Source of the DNA: Candidatus Zhuqueibacterota bacterium
Lineage (GTDB): Bacteria; Zhuqueibacterota; Zhuqueibacteria; Residuimicrobiales; Oceaniaggregativiventaceae
Assembly: GCA_014728115.1 (NCBI GenBank)
Contig: WJME01000255.1
Location: 1-64,000, forward strand
Direction: 5' to 3'
DNA length: 64,000 bases
The number at the start of each line of letters is the position of its first letter. The stretch's first letter is position 1. The notes beneath the pieces are model-generated. The model was not told the DNA's origin. It saw nothing but the letters and a program-made list of their open reading frames with translations, and ran no database searches. The position numbers were made by a program, and so were the translations under genes. Shown here piece after piece: positions 1 through 8,396 of the stretch.

Positions 1-599
1 ATCCCCTTGCCTTCGCTTCCCAGAACAATGGCTACTGCTGAACGATAATCCATTTCGGCAAAAGACTTTTCGGCATGAACATCTGACCCGATGATCCACA
101 CCCCATAATCCTTGAGTTGTTTGATCGTACGAACCAGGTTCGTTACCCTTGCGACGGCAACATGTGCAGCAGCTCCTGACGATGATTTATACACGACAGG
201 CGTAATCCCCACCGCTTTGTCTTTAGGAATAATGACCCCATGAATTCCTGCACCCTCCGCCGAACGGAGGATGGCTCCCATATTATGAGGATCCTGAATT
301 TCATCAAGGATAGCGAAAAAGGGAGGCTCGTTCCGGATTTTGGCGATTTCAAACAAATCGAAAAGTTCTTTATAATTTTCCAAGTCAGGGAGCTCACCCA
401 CCACCCCCTGATGATTCACATGACCCCATTGTTTTTGAAACCATTTTTGAGGCCGGTATTCCAGAGGAATATGGTTTTGTTTTGCCATTCGCTTGATTTT
501 CTCGATAGCATTTCCCTTTGCATTCTCCAGAATTACCAATTTATGCATGGGCTGTCCCGTTTGCAGCCACTCCAAAATCGCATTACGGCCATAAATCAT
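1..599 (-). CDS. rlmB: 23S rRNA 2'-O-ribose methyltransferase RlmB (SpoU/TrmH family), 3' end cut off
   Basis: SPOUT-class methyltransferase that would methylate the ribose of a conserved guanosine (E. coli G2251) in 23S rRNA using S-adenosylmethionine. The visible 199 residues start M-I-Y-G-R-N-A-I-L-E, typical of the RlmB substrate-binding domain. The SPOUT knot domain follows, with motif 1 N-M-G-A-I-L-R-S-A-E-G-A-G at about residues 105-117 and motif 2 L-G-S-E-G-K-G at the window edge. The gene runs off the left end, so the last SPOUT motif is not seen. Its ATG at 599 overlaps the dapF stop as ATGA, so it is probably translationally coupled and is the last visible gene of the ddl-dapF operon. 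A TrmH tRNA methyltransferase is a less likely alternative, because the N-terminal domain is RlmB-like. Confidence 0.9.
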   Translation of the reverse strand, partial: MIYGRNAILEWLQTGQPMHKLVILENAKGNAIEKIKRMAKQNHIPLEYRPQKWFQKQWGHVNHQGVVGELPDLENYKELFDLFEIAKIRNEPPFFAILDEIQDPHNMGAILRSAEGAGIHGVIIPKDKAVGITPVVYKSSSGAAAHVAVARVTNLVRTIKQLKDYGVWIIGSDVHAEKSFAEMDYRSAVAIVLGSEGKG

Positions 600-1429
600 G
601 TTTTTGATCCTTGATCAATATCAAAGAATGACTCTTCCAGGGTGGCCGTATAGATCAGAGTGACTGATCCTGACAATGAAATGGTATTGAGATCATCAAA
701 ATTGATTTGCAAAGTACCTCCGGGAAAATGTATATCGACCGGAGGAAAGACATGTTTATGCAAAAAGGCAATGACCGCTGTGGCCACGGCTCCGGTGCCA
801 CAAGCCAGAGTTTCCGCTTCCACCCCCCGCTCATAGGTACGAACGAGGAGATTATGCTCATCTCTGATCTGAACAAAATCTATGTTACTCCCCCGCTTGA
901 ATCGGGGATGATGCCGGTATTTTCGTCCCAAACCACTTGTATCGATATCATGAATATTTTTTACAAAAAGGACAAAATGAGGCACCCCGGTATCGATAAA
1001 CCCTCCTTCGTTCAAATCCGGTTCATCGATGATATTGAGGTCAAATTCCGGGGGTTGGGGAGGAATAAATTCTGTGGTCACATGGCATCCATTCACGTGT
1101 GCACGATAGATGCGGCCTTGGATATCAAACGCGAGATCCTTGCCGGCAATTCCGTTCTCTTTTGCAAAAAAGGCAATGGCCCGCGAACCATTTCCACACA
1201 TTTCGGCAATACTCCCGTCGGAATTGATATGAATGTACTCAAAATCAGAGCGAGTGCTGTTTTGTAAAAGGATGATCCCATCTGCACCGACGCCCTGCCT
1301 GCGCTGACATATGGATTGGAAAATTTTTCTGTCCTGTAGGGGATGCCACTCTAGATTACGATTATCTATGAGTATAAAATCATTGCCTGTAGCCGATATT
1401 TTACTAAAATGTAGTTTTTTTCCAGGCAT
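596..1429 (-). CDS. dapF: Diaminopimelate epimerase
   Basis: Cofactor-independent racemase converting LL- to meso-diaminopimelate in the cytoplasm, for lysine and peptidoglycan cross-links. At 277 residues it is normal length. Both catalytic cysteines are visible in their signatures: C78 in E-M-C-G-N-G-S-R-A and C210 in A-E-T-L-A-C-G-T-G-A. The substrate motifs A-T-G-N-D-F near the start and T-G-V-P-H-F near residue 147 are intact. The ATG at 1429 is preceded by a strong AAGGAGG ribosome site. It lies 9 bases after ddl and overlaps rlmB by 4 bases, so ddl-dapF-rlmB form one transcription unit that couples two peptidoglycan precursor enzymes to an rRNA modification gene. Confidence 0.97.
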   Translation of the reverse strand: MPGKKLHFSKISATGNDFILIDNRNLEWHPLQDRKIFQSICQRRQGVGADGIILLQNSTRSDFEYIHINSDGSIAEMCGNGSRAIAFFAKENGIAGKDLAFDIQGRIYRAHVNGCHVTTEFIPPQPPEFDLNIIDEPDLNEGGFIDTGVPHFVLFVKNIHDIDTSGLGRKYRHHPRFKRGSNIDFVQIRDEHNLLVRTYERGVEAETLACGTGAVATAVIAFLHKHVFPPVDIHFPGGTLQINFDDLNTISLSGSVTLIYTATLEESFFDIDQGSKT

Positions 1430-1438
1430 AACCCCTCC

Positions 1439-2614
1439 TTAGCGATACCAATTGGTTTTGGGATCAAAAGTCGTTTTTAACTGTTTTCGCTCCCTGTGCC
1501 GCTCTTCTGCCAACGCAATAATCTGATCTAAAAGCTCTGAATAGGCAATGCCCGAGGCTTGCCAGAGCTTGGGATACATACTGATTTGAGTAAACCCGGG
1601 CAAAGTATTGATTTCGCTCACATAGTGTTGCTGTGTTTGATCATTCAGCAAAAAATCTATTCTGGCAAGGCCATCGACACGAGCCGCCAAAAAACTCTTG
1701 AGCGCAGCTTTTTGCATAGCCTCCCCTAATTTATCCGAAAGCCTGGCAGGAATTTCCAACCGGGTATTCCCATCGATATATTTTGCATTATAATCATAAA
1801 ATTCATTTGTCGGCACAATCTCTCCCACAACAGATACTCTGGGCTTCTTATTGCCCAGCACTGAAACTTCGAATTCTCTGACGTGGGCAACCGCCTTTTC
1901 GACCAAAATCATGGAATCATATTGCAATGCGAGTTCGATAGCGTCTCGCAACTCTTTTTCATCATGCGCTTTGGTGATTCCCACACTGGATCCCATATTC
2001 GCAGGTTTGACAAAAACCGGGCGATCCAGTCGATCGAAAAGGGTTTTTATCATGTGTTTCTGGGACATATTGACGAGTTGATCGGTCAGGGGAGCAAATT
2101 TATGTTTCTGATCATGCTGGAACCAGTCCATGCCGCGGAACCACATAAAGTCGACCACCAATAGTCCGTTGGCGCGACAAAGTTGCTTTTGTACGATCTT
2201 GTCCATACAAACGGCAGATCCCAGAACCCCTGCACCCACATAGGGAATACCGCTATATTCCAGGATACCCTGTATAGACCCATCTTCGCCATAAGGACCA
2301 TGTAGCACCGGAAAAACAACATCGAGATTCATCATTTCAATATCATTTGCGAGACGTTCACAGCTCATCATCCCCTTGATAGTGGGATCCGGCACCAGAA
2401 CATGCAAGCCCGGCACATCATATTCACCCAACTTGAACCTTTCCAGGACATTGTTTCCCACCATCCATTGTCCGGCCGGTGTGATTCCTATGGCGATGAT
2501 TTCATATTTATCCGGATCCAGATGAGATATCACTGAAGAGGCAGAGACCAATGAGACCTGATGTTCACTGGAACGACCGCCAAAAATTATACCGATTCGT
2601 TTTTTACCGGACAC
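1439..2614 (-). CDS. ddl: D-alanine--D-alanine ligase
   Basis: ATP-grasp ligase that makes the D-Ala-D-Ala dipeptide used by MurF for peptidoglycan. The 391 residues include the N-terminal G-R-S-S-E-H-Q-V-S loop, the H-G-P-Y-G-E-D-G-S segment near residue 105, the ATP-binding K-P-A-N-M-G-S-S-V-G loop near residue 200, and the C-terminal E-I-N-T-L-P-G-F-T metal and substrate motif. It is somewhat longer than E. coli Ddl (about 306), in the range of long Ddl forms. The start is GTG at 2614 with AGGA 8 bases upstream; no ATG fits as well. It lies only 3 bases after the ceramidase-like gene and 9 bases before dapF, which supports one operon. I infer D-Ala-D-Ala rather than D-Ala-D-Lac specificity from the housekeeping context. 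Confidence 0.94.
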   Translation of the reverse strand: MSGKKRIGIIFGGRSSEHQVSLVSASSVISHLDPDKYEIIAIGITPAGQWMVGNNVLERFKLGEYDVPGLHVLVPDPTIKGMMSCERLANDIEMMNLDVVFPVLHGPYGEDGSIQGILEYSGIPYVGAGVLGSAVCMDKIVQKQLCRANGLLVVDFMWFRGMDWFQHDQKHKFAPLTDQLVNMSQKHMIKTLFDRLDRPVFVKPANMGSSVGITKAHDEKELRDAIELALQYDSMILVEKAVAHVREFEVSVLGNKKPRVSVVGEIVPTNEFYDYNAKYIDGNTRLEIPARLSDKLGEAMQKAALKSFLAARVDGLARIDFLLNDQTQQHYVSEINTLPGFTQISMYPKLWQASGIAYSELLDQIIALAEERHRERKQLKTTFDPKTNWYR

Positions 2615-2617
2615 AGA

Positions 2618-4189
2618 CTATTCCTTTGTTTGGAGCTCTCGTATCAATTCAGACAGGTGTTTATGAATCAGGGGGCCGGTATCGGGTCCCAGCGAGTTAA
2701 TTTCACCATAAGGCGCACGTGTATAGTCGTAGGTGAATGGCTCATTTTCATCCCAATGGGTTTTGGGCATGATATAGCCTATCTCATCGTTGGCCAGACC
2801 CACCACAAACACGAACGGAGAATCGATTTGATCTCGTAGCGCAGGGACTTCGACAGGGGGGCCGTCATAATCTGCACCTTCCGGCACCTGGATCCCCCCG
2901 TTAACGATTTCCGGATTAATTTCTCCCGGTACTGTCAATATCCATACCCTACCCATTTGGAGGACATTGACTTCACTACGAACATTTTTCCATCCAATGA
3001 ATCCGCGGTCGAATAATCCTAGCCCTCCGGCAAGCAGGAAATGGGTGTTTTGCACAGGCAGCAAAATGGTTTTGGCACGCAAACGAATAGATTTCTCACC
3101 AACAGGCTGCCAGGGTCCGTTTTCCATCTGATCGAGAACGAGGGCAGCCAGACGATACCCCTGGGCGCGGGCCTTTTCAAAGCTTGCCTCATCAAAAGAC
3201 CGGTTCAACCAGGGGTCATGCACCTCGAGACCAAGGGTGGTCATCAATCCGCCAACAGCGCCATTGAAAAAAAGAGCCATCCCCCCGACTCCGGGCCGTT
3301 TCATCTCTCCATCATATGTAATTCCCTCTTCGATCCCTTTGATCCAATAATGACAAAAATCCGCAGTAACCAAGGTGTTTTTGCTGCTCAACGTTTCAGG
3401 ATGATTGCCATAATTCATCATCACACCGAGCAAGGAATCATTTTTTACCGTCACCAACCGCAATAACCGTATATCATCGTCCATGATTACCGGCGGCCGG
3501 GAATCGCGTACAAGATCGGTGTCTCGTGACTCGATCACAGCCGCCTCTATCCTGACCGGCTGTAAAGAGAGTACTGCCTCTTTGATGGAATCCAGAATAC
3601 GAGTTTCTACAAATTTCAAATATTCCCGGTTGATGCCGGATTTAAACCATGTTTCACCCCATAGTCCCATCAGATCAGGCACCTCGTGATTATGGGTTGC
3701 AGATATAATGACATGATCGACAGGTATGCGCTGCTCTATGAGTTCTTTTCTCACATCCACCACATAGTTGTGAAAATAACCAATTGCATCGATCGTGACC
3801 ATCGCCACCGAATGAACGCCGTCAGAAACAACCACGGTCCGCGCCCATAGATCATCATGAACCCCCGACGCAGGTCTGGCTTGATGAAACCCGGCCAGCC
3901 AAAAGGCATCGAACCGATTGTTGTCATTGCGGTCGATAATAGTATCGCCCTTTTCGGGTTCAAATCGGGCGTTTTGATCTGCATCGTACCAAATGTCCAC
4001 AAGCTCGGGAGTGATCTTTTGTTTGGCAACCCCTGCCCACAGAGACCGCGCTTGATGGTCATATAATGCCAGGTCCAGTTCATAGCCGCGATTGCGATCC
4101 CTGATACGATAAATAAAAAGGCCTGCGACAAACAAAATAAAGGCCAGAAAAAGAAATCCCAGTGTTTTAAAAATAACGCCGAGTCTCAT
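2618..4189 (-). CDS. Neutral ceramidase-like exported hydrolase, membrane anchored
   Basis: A 523-residue protein with one N-terminal hydrophobic segment (about residues 6-26, followed by R-I-R-D-R-N). It is therefore probably anchored in the inner membrane with its body outside. The body resembles the neutral/alkaline non-lysosomal ceramidase N-terminal family. Its I-I-S-A-T-H-N-H segment matches the zinc-ligand A-T-H-T-H region, and Y-G-N-H-P-E-T-L-S is a further metal-site-like segment. Family members hydrolyse N-acyl bonds of sphingolipids, but many bacterial homologues have unknown substrates, so a ceramidase reaction is not asserted. The start at 4189 is preceded by GAGAGG and clears the upstream stop; an ATG at 4213 would overlap the upstream gene. 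Its position between a GlmU-like gene and ddl suggests a role linked to the envelope. Confidence 0.72.
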   Translation of the reverse strand: MRLGVIFKTLGFLFLAFILFVAGLFIYRIRDRNRGYELDLALYDHQARSLWAGVAKQKITPELVDIWYDADQNARFEPEKGDTIIDRNDNNRFDAFWLAGFHQARPASGVHDDLWARTVVVSDGVHSVAMVTIDAIGYFHNYVVDVRKELIEQRIPVDHVIISATHNHEVPDLMGLWGETWFKSGINREYLKFVETRILDSIKEAVLSLQPVRIEAAVIESRDTDLVRDSRPPVIMDDDIRLLRLVTVKNDSLLGVMMNYGNHPETLSSKNTLVTADFCHYWIKGIEEGITYDGEMKRPGVGGMALFFNGAVGGLMTTLGLEVHDPWLNRSFDEASFEKARAQGYRLAALVLDQMENGPWQPVGEKSIRLRAKTILLPVQNTHFLLAGGLGLFDRGFIGWKNVRSEVNVLQMGRVWILTVPGEINPEIVNGGIQVPEGADYDGPPVEVPALRDQIDSPFVFVVGLANDEIGYIMPKTHWDENEPFTYDYTRAPYGEINSLGPDTGPLIHKHLSELIRELQTKE

Positions 4190-4202
4190 TCGCCTCTCTT
4201 TT

Positions 4203-5579
4203 CTACCAGCCATAGCGTTCAGGCCCCCATGTTTTTTTAACCAATTGTTGTTGTACATAAACCAAAGAGTTCTCTGCCACATCGCTATCCACGACCGTTC
4301 CTGCACCGATCACGCTATAAGGCCCGATCTTGATGCCGGGCATAATAATGACATTGACGCCGGTTCGCACATAATCGCCCAAATAGGCAGCATTTGCGCC
4401 ATGCCGGGGAACGGTACGAAATCCGGCCATGCGATGCAGGGTTTGCTGATCATCGAAACGCAAATTGCCACACACCGTGGCTGCTCCCAGATCAGAATTT
4501 TCGCCCAGGATTCCCCAATATTCACCGTAATGATAGGCATAGCTATTGCGCATCATGATACCCGAAACTTCTGCTGCATGTCCGACCACACATTCATCTC
4601 CGACAGAGGTATTGTGCTCGATTTGGCACATGCGACGCACCAGACAATGATTGCCTATAGACACGTTTGGCTCAAGAATCGCGCCCTGGGTCACGGTGCT
4701 ATTGTCACCGATCCAGACATCTCCCTCAATGATGACGCCAGGGCCGATGACACTGTTTTCACCTATCTTTACACGTCCGCTGATCTGTGCCGAATCTGAA
4801 ATTTTTGCAGAGGAGGCAATGTCTTCCTGCATATTTTCCGACAGATACTCGAGCCATTGTGCGTTTGCAAACAACAAGTGCCATGGAGCATCGACATCCA
4901 CAAAGGGTTTGCGTACGGCGATGGCAGAAATGGATTCTTTTCTTTCGATGGCAAATTGCAGACAATCTTCCAGCGGGCCCTCTTCCGGAGGCATCATTCC
5001 GACCTGAACATTTTGCATATACCCCGGGTGAGGAGTGAGAAAAGGCGCCAGTTTTTTGTCCAGAACATAGACACCGCATAAACGATGCGAGACATCATCG
5101 CGGGGGTGTCCCAGAACCTGTTCCAGTCGATGATCATTCACCTGGGCACAGATCCACTCTTGGGGCAATTCCTGTTCGAGTGGATCCACAAGGGCAGCTC
5201 CAACAGGATCATGATCCCGGGCATAATCCACAAGATCTTTTATGGAATCGGGATGTATGACGAGATCACCATAGCAGACCAGGACTTTTTGATCCTCCAG
5301 TTCATTCCAGGCGGTGGCGACATCAGCTGCAGTCCCCTGGCCATTAGATCTGACATAGGATACCGGCAGGGGTGCGTCTCGGAGGGTATGCGCGACCTGA
5401 TCACTCTTGTAACCCGTCACGACCACCACGCGTTCGATTCCGGCATGTTGCAGGGCTTGAACGATCCATAGCAAAATCGGACGATTGGCAATCGGCAAAG
5501 TGCATTTGTTTTTCGTTACGCTATAGGGCCAGCACTTGCGGCCCTTTCCGGCTGTTAAAAGAATGGCTGTCTTTATCAT
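4203..5579 (-). CDS. GlmU-like bifunctional sugar nucleotidyltransferase with left-handed beta-helix
   Basis: A 458-residue two-domain protein. Residues about 1-230 form a nucleotidyltransferase Rossmann domain with the L-T-A-G-K-G-R start loop and the K-C-T-L-P-I-A-N-R-P segment of NDP-sugar pyrophosphorylases. Residues about 250-440 are hexapeptide repeats (I-G-E-N-S-V-I-G-P-G-V-I-I-E-G-D style) of a left-handed beta-helix acyltransferase. GlmU makes UDP-GlcNAc from GlcN-1-P by acetyl and uridylyl transfer. Here the layout matches GlmU, but the start loop lacks the usual G-x-G-T-R-M-x form, reading G-K-G-R-K-C-W. It may instead be a GlmU-like sugar-1-phosphate nucleotidyltransferase of the type found in FCB bacteria and archaea. 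The start at 5579 has AGGA upstream. It heads the ceramidase-ddl-dapF-rlmB operon and is divergent from mtaB. Confidence 0.8.
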   Translation of the reverse strand: MIKTAILLTAGKGRKCWPYSVTKNKCTLPIANRPILLWIVQALQHAGIERVVVVTGYKSDQVAHTLRDAPLPVSYVRSNGQGTAADVATAWNELEDQKVLVCYGDLVIHPDSIKDLVDYARDHDPVGAALVDPLEQELPQEWICAQVNDHRLEQVLGHPRDDVSHRLCGVYVLDKKLAPFLTPHPGYMQNVQVGMMPPEEGPLEDCLQFAIERKESISAIAVRKPFVDVDAPWHLLFANAQWLEYLSENMQEDIASSAKISDSAQISGRVKIGENSVIGPGVIIEGDVWIGDNSTVTQGAILEPNVSIGNHCLVRRMCQIEHNTSVGDECVVGHAAEVSGIMMRNSYAYHYGEYWGILGENSDLGAATVCGNLRFDDQQTLHRMAGFRTVPRHGANAAYLGDYVRTGVNVIIMPGIKIGPYSVIGAGTVVDSDVAENSLVYVQQQLVKKTWGPERYGW

Positions 5580-5723
5580 AGAATGTTCCTTTCTTATCCT
5601 GAAAAGTAACAGCTTGAATCACAAAAGTCAAGAACTCTGATGCAAACGTTTGGTCAAGCCGGGATTTTTATTGAATCCTGGAACCAAAAACTGTATATTA
5701 AAGTTTGCATTCAAAGAGCTATC

Positions 5724-7004
5724 ATGAAAAAAACCATTGCACTATATAGATTGGGTTGCAGGCTGAATCAGGCCGAGTCAGCTGTGATCGAGAGACAATT
5801 TGAGCAATCCGGATATCGTATTGTCGACTCAAAGACTCAGGCACGGTGGGTCATCATCAATACCTGCACGGTGACAGAAAAAAGTGACCGCGATACCCGT
5901 CGTATTGTCAATAAATTGTTTCGTCAACATCCCAAGGCCAAAATCGTTCTGGTGGGGTGCCAGGCACAAATTCAGGGAAAAGAGCTGCTGGACCTCCCCA
6001 ATGTTCACCTGGTGGTGGATAATGCCAGCAAAATGCAACTCGTCGATCTGCTCGACAAGGCCGACACGCACCCACCCAAATTTGTCAGAGGTAAAATCGA
6101 TCGGGCACCCTTTACTCTGCCGGTGGCAGGCATTGATCGAAACCACACTCGTGCGAACATTAAAATCCAGGACGGATGCAGTCAGTACTGTACGTTTTGT
6201 GAAATCCCCTTTGCCCGGGGGCCGGCCAAAAGCCGCGAATTTGACGACATCCTGAATGAAGCTCAACAACTCGCCAGGGCCGGTCACAGGGAGATCGTGA
6301 TCACCGGCATCAATGTTGGAACCTTTGAATTCAAAGGCCGGCATCTGGATGATGTGATCAAGGCTCTGGAAACCATCGAGGGCATTGATCGCATTCGCTT
6401 ATCCAGTCTGGAACCTACAGCAATCGCACATAAAGTGGTCGAGCTCATGCATCAATCCAAAAAATTGTGCCGGTTTTTACATCTACCCATTCAATACGGC
6501 AGTGACAGAATTTTAAAAGCGATGCGTCGCAACTATACGGTTTCAGACATGAGACAGTTTATAGAGTGGGTACATAAACGTGTGCCCGGGATTGCTATCG
6601 GCACAGATATTATCGTAGGATTTCCCGGCGAAACACAAGACGATTTTCAGGAAACGGTTTCTCTTATTTCTGAATTGCCCCTGTCATATTTACACGTGTT
6701 CAGTTATTCCGAACGCAGACGGCACAAAAGCAGGCTTTTTCCAGACAAGGTAGATCGTAAAATTATTACAAAAGAAAGTCAGGTCTTGCGCTCGCTGTCA
6801 CAGAAAAAACGACATGCATTTTTGGAACAATTTACAGGGAAAACCGAAACAGTATTATTCGAACAAAAAAAACAAGGCTTTTGGAACGGCCTCACAGATA
6901 ATTATATACGGGTCTATGTCAAAAGCGATAAAGACCTCGCCAATGTTATGCTTCAGGTTGAATTGCAAAGAATCGATGGACAAGCAATGATCGGAACGCT
7001 TTAA
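5724..7004 (+). CDS. mtaB: tRNA t6A37 methylthiotransferase MtaB
   Basis: Radical-SAM methylthiotransferase that turns t6A37 into ms2t6A37 in ANN-decoding tRNAs. The 426-residue protein has the N-terminal UPF0004 domain with three cluster cysteines (C12, C48, C79). The radical-SAM triad C152-x3-C156-x2-C159 lies in D-G-C-S-Q-Y-C-T-F-C. A TRAM-like tail follows. The R-L-G-C-R-L-N-Q-A-E start is typical of MtaB rather than MiaB. An in-frame ATG at 5640 exists, but the extra 28 residues are unlike the family, and AAGAG precedes 5724. The stop and the miaB ATG share one base (TAATG), so translation of the pair is coupled. Confidence 0.93.
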   Translation: MKKTIALYRLGCRLNQAESAVIERQFEQSGYRIVDSKTQARWVIINTCTVTEKSDRDTRRIVNKLFRQHPKAKIVLVGCQAQIQGKELLDLPNVHLVVDNASKMQLVDLLDKADTHPPKFVRGKIDRAPFTLPVAGIDRNHTRANIKIQDGCSQYCTFCEIPFARGPAKSREFDDILNEAQQLARAGHREIVITGINVGTFEFKGRHLDDVIKALETIEGIDRIRLSSLEPTAIAHKVVELMHQSKKLCRFLHLPIQYGSDRILKAMRRNYTVSDMRQFIEWVHKRVPGIAIGTDIIVGFPGETQDDFQETVSLISELPLSYLHVFSYSERRRHKSRLFPDKVDRKIITKESQVLRSLSQKKRHAFLEQFTGKTETVLFEQKKQGFWNGLTDNYIRVYVKSDKDLANVMLQVELQRIDGQAMIGTL

Positions 7005-8296
7005 TGAAACGTGTTTATATAGAAACCTATGGCTGTCAAATGAATGAATATGACAGTGAAATCGTAAAAACAATTCTCCGGCAATCGGGATATCATATCA
7101 CAGAGACACCTGACAATGCTGACATTCTTTTAATGAACACCTGTTCTGTTCGTGAAAACGCGAACCGGAAAATCGTTGCACGCGTACATGAATTTCGACA
7201 TGCATTTCAGGAAAACGACAAACAAATCGGTATTTTGGGATGCATGGTCACCAATCTCGGCGAAGATTTGTTGGACCTCCCTATCAATTTCATGGCTGGT
7301 CCTGACAGCTATAAATTTCTGCCCGGGTTGATCGAAAAAGCAAAAAAAGACAAACTCGTTCACAAAAAATTATCTCGCACTGAAACTTATGCAGATATTT
7401 ATCCGACACGTGTCGACGGAATCAATGCCTGGATCGCGGTGATGCGGGGATGTAACAACTTTTGCTCCTTTTGCGTGGTTCCTTATGCTCGGGGAAGAGA
7501 ACGAAGCCGCACCATACCGGATATCGTTGCAGAAACCGAACAGCTCGTACAAGAGGGATTTATCCAGGTGACATTGCTCGGACAAAATGTCAATTCCTAT
7601 GATGATCAGGGCAAAAATTTTGCCGATTTATTGCAGGCAGTGAGTCAAGTACGGGGGCTGCAAAGAATCCGCTTTACCTCACCCCATCCCAAGGATTTTC
7701 CTTTGGAATTGATTGAGGTCATTGCAGATAACGCGAAAATCTGCAATCATATTCACTTGCCGCTGCAAGCCGGAAGCGACCGGATCCTGCGGTTGATGCG
7801 TCGTACGTATACTCAAAAGCAGTATATGGCGTTGGTGGACAAAATACGGTCAAAAATGCCAAACGTCACACTCTCGACAGATATCATTGTCGGCTTTCCT
7901 ACAGAAACATGGCAGGACTATTTGCAAACCGAAGCCGTGGTCAATACCGTAGGTTTTGATTCGGCTTTTATCTTTAAATACTCTGAACGCAAAGGCACAC
8001 TGGCAGCAAAAAAATATGCCGACGATGTCCCTGAAGAAGAAAAAACCAGACGGATCGTGCGATTGAATGATATCCAGAAAAATATTTCCTTAAAGAAAAA
8101 TCTGGCACATGTGAATGATATTCAAACCATTATCATCGAACAATTGGGCACAAAAAAATCTCCGGATGATTGCCAGGGACGCAATCAGGGCAACAAACTG
8201 GTGATTTTGCCGGGGAAACACCACGTCGGAGAAATCGTGCAAGCTAAAATTACCGACGCCACCGCCCATGTACTCAAAGCAATACCCGCCCAATGA
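7004..8296 (+). CDS. miaB: tRNA i6A37 methylthiotransferase MiaB
   Basis: Radical-SAM enzyme that adds the 2-methylthio group to i6A37 of UNN-decoding tRNAs, using two 4Fe-4S clusters. The 430 residues include the MiaB start Y-I-E-T-Y-G-C-Q-M-N. Auxiliary-cluster cysteines are C11, C47 (in N-T-C-S-V-R-E-N-A) and C80. The radical-SAM triad is C150, C154 and C157 in M-R-G-C-N-N-F-C-S-F-C. A C-terminal TRAM-like RNA-binding domain lies at about residues 365-428. It directly follows mtaB with a one-base overlap, so both position-37 methylthiolations are made from one message. Confidence 0.95.
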   Translation: MKRVYIETYGCQMNEYDSEIVKTILRQSGYHITETPDNADILLMNTCSVRENANRKIVARVHEFRHAFQENDKQIGILGCMVTNLGEDLLDLPINFMAGPDSYKFLPGLIEKAKKDKLVHKKLSRTETYADIYPTRVDGINAWIAVMRGCNNFCSFCVVPYARGRERSRTIPDIVAETEQLVQEGFIQVTLLGQNVNSYDDQGKNFADLLQAVSQVRGLQRIRFTSPHPKDFPLELIEVIADNAKICNHIHLPLQAGSDRILRLMRRTYTQKQYMALVDKIRSKMPNVTLSTDIIVGFPTETWQDYLQTEAVVNTVGFDSAFIFKYSERKGTLAAKKYADDVPEEEKTRRIVRLNDIQKNISLKKNLAHVNDIQTIIIEQLGTKKSPDDCQGRNQGNKLVILPGKHHVGEIVQAKITDATAHVLKAIPAQ

Positions 8297-8396
8297 TTCA
8301 ACACCGAAAAAAGCGTTTTGAGCGTTTTTGGGAATATGCGAACCGAACGCCTTGTTATGGAATCTAGAATAGCACAAAGAAATTAAGGCGTCAACA

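Noticed and set aside
8297-8396. Terminator after miaB
   Set aside because: The AAAAAAGCG...GCGTTTTT stretch looks symmetric but is not self-complementary, so no stem forms.
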